From: Neofusicoccum parvum | Lineage: Eukaryota; Ascomycota; Dothideomycetes; Botryosphaeriales; Botryosphaeriaceae | Length of the DNA: 64,000 nucleotides | Assembly (NCBI GenBank): GCA_020912385.1 | Contig: CP087209.1 | Location: 2,604,001-2,668,000 of the forward strand | Reading direction: 5' to 3' | In this document: one piece after another, positions 45,283-56,095 of the stretch | How the letters are laid out: each line of letters opens with the position of its first letter | How positions within the stretch are numbered: position 1 is the first letter of the stretch | The notes under the pieces: generated by a model | Seen by the model: the letters and a program-made list of their open reading frames with translations, nothing else | Database searches by the model: none | What the model was told of the DNA's origin: nothing | Translations under genes and position numbers: made by a program

Positions 45283-47310
45283 CTACATCGCCGCGAAGAA
45301 ATCCGTGATGACTCTGGTGGTCAGGTCCGCGATTTTCTCCACGTCAGCCCTCGTCACGTTATACGCTGGTGCCAAGAGCACATGGTCGCCAGACTTGCCA
45401 TCCGCAGTGCCGGTGCCTGGGTAAATCGAGATGCTGTACTCCGGTTCCATCCCTAAACTCGCTGTCAGCATCTGTTTGCCGGAAAGGCTTAGAAAGGAGC
45501 CTGTCCGTATAGCATTGCAATGATATCATGTTTCCATGCGGGAGTTGGAACATTCATCCAGATATGCAAGTGTCGGAGGAAACACTCTCCGGACGTCCAC
45601 TCATCTCTTCATGGAAGGATGTCGCCGTTGACCGGGGTTTCGGGCTGACAGCGCACTCACTCAGTAAGACTCACCTTTTTCATGAACGCCCATTGCGATT
45701 CCATTTTTAGGATCAAACGGCTCTTTCGTCGATTTGTCCTTCACGAACTCAATCTGTCCTCATGCTCAGAAATGAGAAACCAACCACCAGCAGAATGGGA
45801 ATACTCACACCCCAGAACAGCCCACGCCCCCGAATATTGCCAACATTCGGATGGTCAGCCAATCCCTTCTTCAACAACTCCTCCAGAACCTTCCCCATGA
45901 TGCGGACGTTCTCGCAGAGTTCACCCTCCTTGATAATCCGCTGCACCTCTGCCGCCGCGGCGCAGGCTATCGGATGGCCCTGGTACGTCTGGCCGTGAGA
46001 AAAGCTTCCGGTGCCTTTGTCGAGCGCGTTGACCACACGATGGTTGATTAGCAGGCCGGCAACAGGCGCGTAGCCGCCGCCCAATCCTTTGCCAATGGTC
46101 TGGATATCCGGGGCCACATCTTCTTGCTGCCAGGCGTGTAGCGTGCCGGTGCGACCCATGCCGCTCATAATCTCGTCCATAATCAGGAGGGCGCCGTGCT
46201 TGTCACAGATGGCTTTGATCGCCCGGAAGTACCCCTGGACGGGTGGAACGCAGCCGAGGGCCTGCCGAAGCGTATGTCAGTGTCTGCTTTGTCTGTCCCG
46301 AACATCTTGGAAGGAACTGTCTGGCGACTCGATGGTCATGGCAGATATGATGCTGGCATCAAAGGATTAATAGCTTGGACACCCATCCAAACAATATCGG
46401 CGAATCTCTTAACGCACTCAAGTCTCAAGAGCCATACTTCATCAAAGAAGTATTTTAGTCCTTCAAACCCCCCTGCGAACTCGAGAAACAGGCCATATTT
46501 GAACGTGACGAGAATTCTGGAAAAGTTTGTACTCACCGCGCCGACTACAGGCTCCGCAACAAAAGCACACACGGATTCCGGCCCAACGCGCTGGAACTCG
46601 TCATCCAGCTCTTTTGCTAGTCTGGCAACGTACTCTTCATCACTCTCCCCCGCCTTCCTACCACGGTATGCATTGCAAGCCGAAACATGAGAGATGTTCT
46701 GAAGGAGTATGGGCTCAAAGAGTGCTCTCCGGCCGGCATGTCCTCCGAGGGAAAGCGAGCCTAGGGTGGTACCGTGGTACGACTCCTTTCTGGCGATGAA
46801 CCTGGTGCGTCCGGGCTGAGAAGGCGAAACTTCCAAGAAGTACTGGCGTGCGAGCTTCATGGCCGCTTCAATTGCCTCGGAGCCTGTGAGCTGCTTGTCA
46901 GCAATGAGTTCAAAAGATGATTCCTATCTTTGCACGTGCGGTGGCATCGTCAGAGAAATCGGGAGCTGACCTGAGCTGACAATAAACGCCTTAGCCATCT
47001 CTCCATTGGTGGATTTGATCAGTTCCTTGCCCAATGCCTCCGCGGCGGCTGTGCTGAAGAACAACGAGTGGCAGTAGGCTGTCTCATCCATCTGTCGCAT
47101 CACTGCAGCTTTGACCCGCGGGTCTCCGTGTCCGAGACATGATACAGCTGCACCACCTGTGGCGTCAAGGATCCGCTGCCCGTTGGATAGCGTGATATAA
47201 TTGCCAGCTGCGCCAACGACTTTGAGAGGGAGTTGCTTGAGGTTGCGGTGGAGGATGCCGGAGCTGTTCGCGGCGTCGACGTCGCTGTGAGCCGAGCGGG
47301 GAGGAGACAT
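45283..47310 (-). CDS. Class-III PLP-dependent aminotransferase
   Basis: Omega-amino-acid or diamine-type transaminase of the class-III (ornithine/GABA aminotransferase-like) family. The exact substrate cannot be told. Exons 46971-47310, 46537-46883, 45809-46261, 45675-45753 and 45283-45452 join in phase to 462 aa. Landmarks are DATGGAAVSCLGHGDPRVKA, SSG|SEAIEAAMKLARQY across intron 1, ARKESYHGTTLGSLSLGGHA, LLIMDEIMSGMGRTG with the PLP-ring Asp D258, and PDIQTIGKGLGGGYAP with the Schiff-base Lys K287. GQTYQGHPIACAAA and the final substrate-side block YNVTRADVEKIADL complete the fold. No targeting peptide is obvious. Intron 4 (45453-45674, 222 nt) contains a diverged copy of the hairpin repeat family. 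Intron 2 is also long (275 nt). Confidence 0.88.
45535..45613. repeat. Diverged hairpin element inside aminotransferase intron 4
   Basis: Starts CATGCGGGAGTTGGAACATT followed by CATCCAGATATGC, which matches the left arm of the family. The distal side has TCTCCGGACGTCCAC and ends TTCATG. Pairing of the two arms is weaker than in copies 1 and 2, so the right boundary is uncertain. It lies entirely within a 222-nt intron of the aminotransferase gene. Confidence 0.5.
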
Positions 47311-48705
47311 TGTGGATGTTTGACTGGGTAAGGGAGTGGAAAACACTTGTCAATGAAGAGGATCTTGGGGTTGTGACGAAGTAAGTGACGATTCGATGGG
47401 TTGATGATGGTTTACTCGATTCCATCAACGTTGGGGCGTATCCACTTCTTATACTTCTCACTTATCTACATCAGCGCACTATCCCACTCTCAAGAGCTGC
47501 AACGAAGTGGAGAGTTTAACTGAATACAGCAATTCGGCAGGGTCGAAATGACTGCGGGGGCGGCAAAAATGAGTCAGATGTTCGGCATGCCGAACGCCCA
47601 TGAACCGATCGTCGGACCGGCCGGCAGTCGTAGGGCTTAGTGTGTCGACAAGCACGACCATCCTGGAAGAAGGCATTCGAAAAGACATGGGTGGTAGGAC
47701 ATAATCGAGTCGTACATTGCCGGCGAACGAAATGAATTCGTCTGACGGCTTCGGTTCGTTCGGCTGCAGCCGATTTCTTGACTCTATGGACATGCCTTCT
47801 TGTCCCAGCTTTAGACGTTCATTGACGCTGTCATCCCGCGATACATGAAGCAGTTGTCCCGATTTGCTAGCTTGTGTAACCATGGAAGTTCTCGAGGATC
47901 CAGGTTCCAAATCCGGTCGGCATCGCAACAATACCGCTCCCGGAAGCCCCTCGAGGTCTCCCTGATCTCGCCATGTTTGCTCACTATCTCCTAACCCGAT
48001 CCATCTCAAGAGCATGTCTCATGCACGCCCCGCTCGCCGGTCCATGACCTCAGCACCACCCTCGGTTCCCCAATCGTCCCGCTCGGCATGCCGACTCACG
48101 GAAGAACCGGCGCAGTGCTCGCGCCAGAGCGTTGCGGCCGTTTGGTTGGAAAGGAGATCTCCCCGATCTCACCCAACCAACGGGCGCCGGCGCCGGACAG
48201 CGCATTTGGGCGAAACGCACGGGCAAGTATTGGGTTCGCAGGGCACCACGACGTCAGACCGCCTCCCCACGTCTCCCTTTCCGTCGATGGCCGACATTTC
48301 CAGCGTTGACGATTGCTGGCGGCGAGTCGTGCTGGCGACAGTGCTCGATTGGGATCAGCAGGACGGGAAACCAGCAAGCGACATCGGGGCCTCCCGTGCA
48401 CGCGCCGGACGGAGATAAACGCGGGGACCTCGCAGAAGCGCGCGCGCCGGATCAATGCGCGGCCCGCGACGCCGCGATGACGCCGCAGCCGCAGCGTCTC
48501 CCAGCGGGCTCGCGTCTCGCCAAGGCCCAAGGCGGTCAGCCGCACAGCGACGGCGTGGGGCGGCAGATCGCAGCCCAGCGCCGCGCGCACACCAGAAACG
48601 TATCCACGAGCAGCCGTCCGCGTCGCCCACCGCACCCGCGACCTCGCACCGCCCACCCCGACGGCCAATCGCTCGCCCCGGACGTCCCGACAGCATCTGC
48701 CCGCC
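47311..48705. promoter_or_regulatory. Divergent promoter region, aminotransferase and SRP19
   Basis: A 1.4-kb spacer between divergent genes. Its left half has moderate GC and includes the open frame listed separately. The right half (from about 48010) is GC-rich with artefactual frames. Confidence 0.4.
47479..48015 (-). CDS. Possible orphan ORF, 178 aa
   Basis: An uninterrupted minus-strand frame of 178 codons in DNA of moderate GC, so it is less easily explained by composition than the frames around it. The product (SIESRNRLQPNEPKPSDEF, RLDYVLPPMSFRMPSSR) matches no family I know and has no signal peptide, membrane segment or repeat. It sits in the promoter region of the aminotransferase gene. 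It may be a lineage-specific gene, a relic, or chance. Confidence 0.22.
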   Translation of the reverse strand: MLLRWIGLGDSEQTWRDQGDLEGLPGAVLLRCRPDLEPGSSRTSMVTQASKSGQLLHVSRDDSVNERLKLGQEGMSIESRNRLQPNEPKPSDEFISFAGNVRLDYVLPPMSFRMPSSRMVVLVDTLSPTTAGRSDDRFMGVRHAEHLTHFCRPRSHFDPAELLYSVKLSTSLQLLRVG

Positions 48706-49642
48706 ATGTCGCTCCAGCCCCGCATCGAAGAGGTGTCCGACAGCGAGCCCGAGGACATGGACCCCTCTGACTTCGACCCGCAGGCCTTCGCGCAGAGCAT
48801 GATGGCCGCCTCGGGCGCCGGTCCCTCCTCCTCGCCCGGCGGTGGCGGCGGCGTCCCCTTCAACCCGGCCCTCGCCCCGCAGTCGCCGTTCCCGGGCGGC
48901 AACCCGAACGCCGCCGCCCAGCGCGCCGCCGAGGCCGAGATGCGCGAGAAGTCGAAGAACTGGCAGTGCATCTACCCGGTGTACTTCGACGCGTCGCGCA
49001 CGCGCGCTGAGGGCCGCCGCGTCGCCAAGGAGCTGGCCGTCGCGAGCCCGCTGGCGCGCGACATGGTGGACGCGGTGGCCGCCCTCGGCCTGACCCAGGT
49101 CGTGTTCGAGCCGGGCAAGACGCATCCGAAGGACTGGAGCAACCCGGGGAGGGTGAGGGTGTTGGTGAAGAAGGAGGACGGGACGCTGGTCAACAGCAAG
49201 GTCAAGAACAGTGAGTTTCTCCAATTTTTCTCTCCCTCTGCGATTCTTCCCCATCCCGGATTTTGATACCACGTCTCACGTTGGTTGTTTCCGTGATCAA
49301 GAGCTAACACCCACACACCCAGAGCACCACCTCTACAACCTCGTCGCCGCCTACCTCAAGGAACACCCCACAACCGAGGACTCGCCCATGCGCCTCCGCA
49401 TCGCGGGCGTGCCGCCGCCCAAGGAGCTCAAGCCGCCGGCCGTCCCGCGCGGCTGGAAAGTCAACCCTATCGTGCCGCTGCACTCGCCCGCCCTCAGCGG
49501 CGGTGGCGTCAGCGAGAACCTGTTCAAGGACATGATGGCCGAGATGCAAGGCGAGATGCCCGGCTCCGGCAACGCCAGCGACAGCGGCGCAGGCGCGGGG
49601 GGCAAGAAGAACAAGAAGGACAAGAAGAAAGGCAAGGCTTGA
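48706..49642 (+). CDS. SEC65: Signal recognition particle subunit SRP19 (Sec65)
   Basis: SRP19 binds SRP RNA and helps assemble the particle that targets nascent secretory proteins to the ER. Two exons, 48706-49210 and 49323-49642, encode 274 aa. The SRP19 fold is visible from NWQCIYPVYFDASRTRAEGR, RRVAKELAVASPLARDMVDA, VFEPGKTHPKDWSNPGRVRV and, across the intron, VKN|KHHLYNLVAAYLKEHP. As in fungal Sec65 it has an N-terminal acidic extension (EEVSDSEPEDMDPSDFDPQ) and a lysine-rich C-terminus (GGKKNKKDKKKGKA), which probably contacts RNA. The intron has a GTGAGT donor and a CTAAC branch site near the CACCCAG acceptor. Confidence 0.94.
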
Positions 49643-50900
49643 GCAGTGTGTTCGGAAGTAAAGCTTCGTGTTCATCCTTGTCCTATAGAAGGGAAGGCAT
49701 TATGCGTGGGAAGAGTGGGGCGGGCGCGAACGAATTGGACGGGGACTGGGGTGGGCTGCTTGGTATTCCACGTGCCGGGTTTGCACCTTCCTTTTCTTTC
49801 CGTCTTTGTATCTGAGACGGCGGCGCCTTACCCGCTCTCGGGAGGATCGTGAGATCGTATCTTGGACAGGTGCATGCTTGCTGCATCATGCCGCTCCTGC
49901 ACGCATAACACGCCTAAGCCTAGCTTAGGGGATCTACGTCGCGAGACATAAACGGATGTCGGGAACGCATCACATAAAAAGAATACACCAATCTACTTCT
50001 CTTGGCTGCGAGGCTCGGGCCGTGCCTGAATGTTCGTTTGCTAGCTTCTCCCAAGGGCCCAGCTAAGGGAAGCTAGACATGTTCTTATCCGAGACGACGG
50101 AAGAGGCAGGTACGTAGCGGGCGGCTAAGTGGCCAGTCAAGTATGGAGCGGTCCAAGGGTTCTGAAGCGGACTGCTAGCACGAACTGCCCTTGACGAGTA
50201 CAAATATGTGAGGAGTTGAAGCATTCGTCCGGATAGCTTTGGTATACCTTCTCAGTGACTTTTGCCTCCTCACACATGCCTCAACCCTCCACGGCTCAGC
50301 TTGATTTTTGGTTGTAGCGAGGTTCTTTTCTCCGCACTAGCCGTCGGCCGCAGTACCCTCGTAAGCCCGCCGTCCGTTTGTGTGTGTACCACACGTGTGA
50401 GGTTTTAGGGGCAGGTATCACTGTATCACTCGTGGCGTTGGAGTGTATCCCCTGGTATCCTGATAAAATGCTTTATGCCTCCTGAAAGAGTACCGTCGAT
50501 TTCATACGTTCCCCAAATAATGACGTCTTCAGCTACGAAGCGAGGGATTTTAAACAATAAGGGGCAGGACACAGATCTGCCAGATTACGAACGCTCGGCT
50601 CCTGGAGGAAGAAAACCAGTGAACAACGGAGAATCGCAAGAAAAGAATTGTCGTCGAAATTGTCATTCAGGCTGCCTCTACAGTCTTCTCTCAAGGGGTG
50701 TGAGGAAGGGGAAATCATCATTATTTTTTCCCTCTCCCAGCTCTCCAGATCCTCGCACCTGCCATCTCAGGTTTCCGCTTTCAGTTCCTCCCCACTCGGG
50801 TAATTCAACTCTCGATACAAAAAGGCAAAAAGCAAAAGAAGAAAAAGCATACACTACTCTCTCTACCTCTCAAGTCACCTGCGGAGAAGCGGTGAAACAC
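49643..50900. other. Convergent spacer with palindrome and hairpin element
   Basis: 3' flanks of SRP19 and of the aspartic protease. CCTAAGC-CTA-GCTTAGG lies near 49911-49928, and a hairpin repeat copy lies at 50206-50277. The open frame at 50475-51800 on the plus strand is antisense to the protease gene and is an artefact. Confidence 0.45.
50206..50277. repeat. MITE-like hairpin element, copy 5
   Basis: The left end is ATGTGAGGAGTTGAAGCATT continuing CGTCCGGATAGC. The right end TTTTGCCTCCTCACACAT pairs with the first ten bases. The inner core AGTTGAAGCATTCGTCCGGA is identical to copy 1, and GGATAGCTTTGG resembles GGATGGCTTTGG of copy 3. It appears shortened to about 70 bp. Confidence 0.6.
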
Positions 50901-52962
50901 TTAAGAAGTGGCCTGCTGAGCCCAGCCCAGCTGGGGGGTGTCGCTGCTGGCGTCGAAAACGACGTACTGGCTCTTGAGGAAGATGTCACCGACGATAGAG
51001 AAGCCGATGCCAGTGTCCCTCTGGATACCACCGAAGCAGGTGCTGCCGGTGGCGGGGGCGTAGTTGACGTAGTCACCGGGAACAGTGCGCTTCTCGCCGC
51101 CGATGACGAGGGTGAAGTCAGGCAGGGTGGCGGAGCAGGGGAAAACGTAGCCACCATAGCTGGAGCTGTACGAAGAGCCCGAGACCTTGGCGTAGTAGGC
51201 GGAAACGACGGCAGTGGGGAGGTAGAGGAGAGTGGTGCCGGTGTCAGCAATGGCGTCGATGGAGGCGGTGGTGACGGAGCCGGAGCCGACAGCGTAGCCG
51301 CTGGGGGAGAACTCCCAGAAGCCGTTGGAGGTGTCGACATCAACGTAGACGATGTCGCCAGTGTACTTGCTGTCATCGATGTAGCCGAAGTCATACGAAC
51401 CGGCCTCGCCCTTCTTCAGGGTGACGGCGAACAACTTCTTGGCCAGCGAGTCGCCAACGGTGTCGAAGAAGGTGGTCTGAGACTGCGGCTCGACGGTGTT
51501 GATGCTGCTGAAGGCAAGGCCGAGCAGGCCATCATTGTCGGTATCCTGGGTGAAGGCAGAGGACACGGAGGTGGCAGCCTCGACGGCCTGGGAGGTAGCG
51601 GTGACGCCACCAACGACGACCGTGTCGGCGTAGACGGTACCGGAGGCACCGCTGCCGTCGCCGTAGGAGATGTCCCAAGTGTAGCCGGTCTTCTTGGTGC
51701 CGGACTTGGAGGGGTTGTAGACGGCGTGACCGGTCTGCTCGCTCGAGGCCATCAGGGTCGAGAACACCCAGCTGCAGACACGTTAGTTTGGTTTCCATGA
51801 CAAATAGCAGCGTCCAGTCTCCTGGCACTGCATGAAACACGACAGCGATGTGTGACAGGAGGGTGCGGTGGGGATCTCGAAAGGGAAAGTGTCTCAGCCG
51901 GCGCGCCGAGAAGGGAGTGCGTATGCCCGGCGCGGCGATGACGAAGCACATGTTTCCGCCGCTGGGCAGCCCCACAACGACGTTTGTCAAGCGCCTTGCC
52001 CTCAGGCAACGAGTGGACCAGGGCCATCGCCGGACGTGGAGAGGCGAAGACAGCACAGCCATGCGGCATAGACGTCTTCATCTTCTCCCAGTCGTCATGC
52101 GTGCCCCCGGCGCACTCGCACCCCGGCCGCGGACAGCGCGCGGCAAGCGCCAGCATCGGCAGGCGAGCCGCGTGCGTTTGCGCAGGGAGAATGTTTCGAC
52201 ACGGCGTGCGCAGCGCGGTGGCGCGGGTGGAGCATGGCGGAGGCGCCCAGAACGACAAGAGGACTCAAGCCAAAACAAGAGGCCCAAGCGCGGGCCGGGG
52301 CGGTTGAAACGTCGCTTGGCGGCGCTGGTGGCAGCTCCGATCCGCGCCACCACGCATGAAATCTGCAGGGCTCGGCTGCAGCTGTCACCCTTGCTCCAGC
52401 CCCAGCCCGCGCCCGCGCTGCATGGACAGCGCAGCAGACGCCGCGATACAGGCGCCGCGAGGAGTGTTTTGTGACACGGCCGGTGACGTTGCGCGCACAG
52501 GAGAAGGCGCCATGGGGCGATTGTCGCCGTGGTGCTTGGCAGAATCGCCGGAATAGGAAAAAATGGGGTACTCACAGATCAGCGGAACCCTGGAGCAGCG
52601 GTTAGCTTGCGATCTTCACCGCAACGGCTGGGCATACGTACAGTGTCGAAGTCGAGCTCGAGCTCCGTGCCACCAACCGTGACCGGGCAGAGGTACAGCG
52701 AGTCGTACTCGTCCTCGGGCGTGGCGGCGACGGTGCCCGTGGCGGCGGCAGCGGCCGCGGCCTTGACGTCCGACGGCGCGGTGCCCTTGTACTTCTGGTA
52801 GACCTTGGACATCTGGATGGGGCCGTTCTTGCGGACGGTGCCCCTCAGGACCTGGTTGAAGCTGAAGGTGTCGCGCTTCTCGAGCGAGGCGAGGTCAACT
52901 GGGCTAGCCAGCGTGACGCCCGTGAGCGCCGCCAGGGCGGTGATGGACCAGATCGAAGGCAT
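50901..52962 (-). CDS. Secreted aspartic protease (aspergillopepsin-like, A1)
   Basis: Pepsin-family endopeptidase, secreted and probably acid-active. Exons 52642-52962, 52576-52589 and 50901-51771 give 401 aa. The N-terminus [20 protein letters not shown] is a signal peptide; a propeptide follows, and the mature part begins near [20 protein letters not shown]. The first catalytic motif D106-T-G-S is divided: exon 1 ends DFDT, the 14-nt exon 2 encodes GSAD plus two bases, and exon 3 resumes [15 protein letters not shown]. The flap YGDGSGASG lies near 149-156 and the second motif [11 protein letters not shown] has D288. The intron after the micro-exon (51772-52575, 804 nt) is exceptional for this genome. 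A TATA box lies 87 nt upstream of the ATG. Confidence 0.93.
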
Positions 52963-54779
52963 TGTGGCGGGAGAGAAACCGAAGAGAAGGCGAGGAACTG
53001 CGAGGTACGGAGAGCGATGTAGCTCGAAGTGAGTGGCCGGCGGCCGGCTTTATAGAGCACAGTGAAGCCGACCAGGCACCCCTCCACGAGCATTGGCGGG
53101 CAGCAGTATAGCCCGAGGATCGACAAGATCCACAATCACAGCAGACGGCCACTCACGGGCAGTGGAGCGGTGGTGGCATCCGTCCCCAGGAAATGGCTCG
53201 GCGCACGTCTTGGTGCAGTGGAAGAAGGCTGAAGCTTTCTCGAGACCTGCTCGATCGGGCTACAGGTCCGCCCTCGCGCACCCTTAGCCCGGCGAGGTGC
53301 ACGCCATCTGCAGGACAGGCAGGGCCATGGGTAGCACGGCGGGAGGCCCTCCACGGCGGGACAGCCCTCTGCTCGACACCACAGGGCCGGCGCTACTCAG
53401 GCAAAAATTGGCCATTATTTGCGCCGGCCGGCTATAGGCCCGCGGGGCATCGGCGGCAGGTCAACTGCCTGTTTCAAACAGGCGGCTCCACGCGTGGTGT
53501 TCGGACGACGCCGGCGTCGGACATTAGGAGGTTGATCGCTAGTCTGGTGAGTGCCCATAGCGCGGGCGAGATAGGGCCTGCTGATGTTTCATCCGATTGG
53601 GGCGTCAAGGGAGATGTCGAGAGCATTGCAGGCGACTGTGTCAGGCGCGTCAGACAAAGAAACAGCGTGCGCGGCGCGGGATTGGAGCCTCTGGGCGGCG
53701 CGGTGCCGGCTGCCGTGCGCGCACGCGCCGGGCGTGATAGGGGATGCTGATGCTGCTAAGCTTTGCCGAAGGCGGCGCCGTCTGCAGCGATCCGCCGCCC
53801 AGCTGCCAAGAGCCCGCGCGGTGGAGTGTGGGCGCCTGGGAGGGTGTGTGCCTGCAGCCGGGTGCAAGAACACCCCACACGTGCATCGCCGCGGGCAGGC
53901 GGCCAGACGGCGTGGTCGGTATCGATAGCCGGGGCCGTTGCCGTCAGAGAGCGGTGGCCACGCACGCCGCCAGCGTGGAAGCGGTCACACCGCGCAGCCC
54001 GCGGCCCTTGAGGCGAGAGATCCTGCGCCTGCGCGCGCGAGGCCAGAGCACGCAACCCGCGCGCGCACACCACGCATCATCGGCCTCCACCCGCCCCTGC
54101 TGCTGCGGCTCCGTGTCGCCCAGCGGCCGGCGCTGGCTGAGGCGCAGCTGCGGCAGCGAAGACGTGGCCGCCTCCTTCATCTCGCCGCCGCCGCCAATCG
54201 AGGCTGTCGCGGCGCATTGATTGAGGCACCCGGCAGCGCGTCCACCGAGATTTGGTTAGGCCGCCAGGGACTCTTGTCATGGTGTCCGCGTGTGGCCTCG
54301 CTGATAAGGCGGGACGAATGGCGCCATCGCTGTGCTGGAGCCGACTCGGGGCAGCGTGCAACGCGAGAGACGTGAGTGTCGTTGATTCGAAGTTTTTGCC
54401 TTTGGGTTGTGTCGATCTTCCGCAACCTTGAGCGCTCGCATAGAGTTAATCTCGGGCCCAGCCAACCAGCGCCCGCCAGAAGCCGTCCCGCTCGCCGAAC
54501 CAAGCTGCGCTGCCCTGCTTGCCCGAACAGGCAGGTCGATAGCGCATCGTGGAGTCGTGAAAGCGGAGAACACACAAGCTCCGCCACCTGCAGCAGAAAA
54601 GCACTGCCCAAGGTCTTGTGCCGCGACTCAAGCTTGCCGCGGCATCCTTGGTGTCCTTGGCCGCATGACGCCCATGGTGGATGCAGCAACGGAGGGGTAC
54701 TGCAGCCGACGGCTATCGCGAGAACCTCGCCCTTCGATAGGACTGATCCAGCTCTCGATTGAGTTTGGCCGTGGCAAGC
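52963..54779. other. GC-rich spacer upstream of protease gene
   Basis: Nearly 2 kb without a convincing gene. Overlapping open frames on both strands have Arg/Ala/Ser-biased products and no motif. I see no RNA gene. Confidence 0.4.
53049..53054 (-). promoter_or_regulatory. Putative TATA box of the aspartic protease gene
   Basis: Read on the minus strand the sequence is CTCTATAAAGCCGGCC, 87 nt upstream of the protease ATG. The spacing suits a core promoter of a regulated secreted-enzyme gene. Confidence 0.45.
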
Positions 54780-54846
54780 CAAAGCGCTCGTCCAGATAGC
54801 TCCAGCACATCTTGCAAGGCACGTTTGCATCCGGGCGAACGCTTTG
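54780..54846. repeat. MITE-like hairpin element, copy 6
   Basis: The left arm CAAAGCGCTCGTCCAGAT pairs with the right arm ATCCGGGCGAACGCTTTG with three mismatches. The right half CACGTTTGCATCCGGGCGAA aligns with the reverse complement of the copy 1 arm and loop edge (CACATTTGCGTCCGGACGAA). At 67 bp it lacks the outer CATAGG-type ends. Confidence 0.55.
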
Positions 54847-56095
54847 CTGCTGTGCACTAGCCGCTGGCTGCAGCACCCCTACGGAATGCTGGTTGCGCTG
54901 TCTCTGGATCGCCGCATCGGCAGGCGCGTCGCACAGGCTCTTGCCGTGTGGCTGTGGATCGTTGCCGTGACGGGTTTTTGCAGTTGGCTGGGATAAGACC
55001 GTCGACCATCGCTCACGCCGAGCGCGTCGATTCGGCTCTCGGGTTGGCCGTGTGGAGACATTGGACGATTCTCTCATGTGTCTGTCCGGGTCCTGTTCCT
55101 GCGCTGTCCCTGTGCTGTGCCACTCGAGACCAACATGCCAAGCCGCTCCACCCAAAAGCTTCGTGCTCGCCTGTCGAATATAGCTGCCCTTTTCGTACCC
55201 CACCCTCCGCGGAGAGCTTCACGAAGCTTGGTACCGTCCGTTCTGTAGCGCCCTTTCATCTCGCCTTCTCCGAGACAAACTCTTGGCGTAAAAAGGTACC
55301 ACCCGCCGACCCGGATGCGCTCCGCTGTTCGACGTAGGCCAAGCACGGAAGGAGGTGTTTGTAGACATAAGCACGCCGTTCCTATTCGCTCCGCTCTTTG
55401 CGCACAAACCTCAAATACGAAGTACTACCTAAAGCCTCAAAACTTGCAATAGCGACCGCTTGTCGGCCGTACCCGCCCGCCGCGAGGTAGGTAAACAAGG
55501 CAGGCCTTACCTAAAAAGCGTCAATTCCTGTTTGCTGCAAGTCCGTTATCAACGGGCGAGTAATGGTCGTGCAGCATCGCAGCTCACCGATGACGAGACT
55601 CCCCAGCTCACAACCGCGCCCGGTCATCACACCAGACCTTTGCTGCATGGCCCCATTGCGCGTTCTCACTATACGAGCATGCGTCCTGCCTCACGCGGTA
55701 TAGGCCCCAAAGTTCCAGATGCTTCGCCAGAACTTTTCTCTTTTCTGTCGCCGTCAGGCTATGCCCTTGCAGCAAAATTCGCCGAACTCCGCACCGCCTC
55801 GGTCGCGTGTGATGATCGGATCGCACACCCTTGCCATCGCCTGACAGACTCCAAGAGACCGCCGAGTGTGACAGCAAACTTTGGCAATACGAGCAGTGTT
55901 GTTGTGAGATTTGGGAGCTGCCTTGAACGGATAAAACCACGGGACGCTTACTGAAGGTCGTACTCGGCTTAGGCATCCTTAGGCCACTATTAACCTTAAT
56001 CCCACTTACATGCGAGCAAAAACACCATCGTCTGTCGGTCATGTCTCCTTTCTTGATGCTCTGAAACAACAAAATATCCGTGGTATCGAGCTAAA
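54847..56095. other. Spacer downstream of DBP6
   Basis: Moderate-GC region with no convincing gene on either strand. The last part is the DBP6 3' flank. A minus-strand frame at 55608-56072 overlaps it and has no family resemblance. Confidence 0.35.

Noticed and set aside
50475..51800. 441-aa plus-strand frame
   Set aside because: Antisense to the aspartic protease; its C-terminal half is a Gly/Val/Asp-rich reading of the protease exon.
51848..52474. 208-aa plus-strand frame inside the protease intron
   Set aside because: Arg/Ala/Gln-biased product with no family signal in a GC-rich intron; kept only as part of the long-intron observation.
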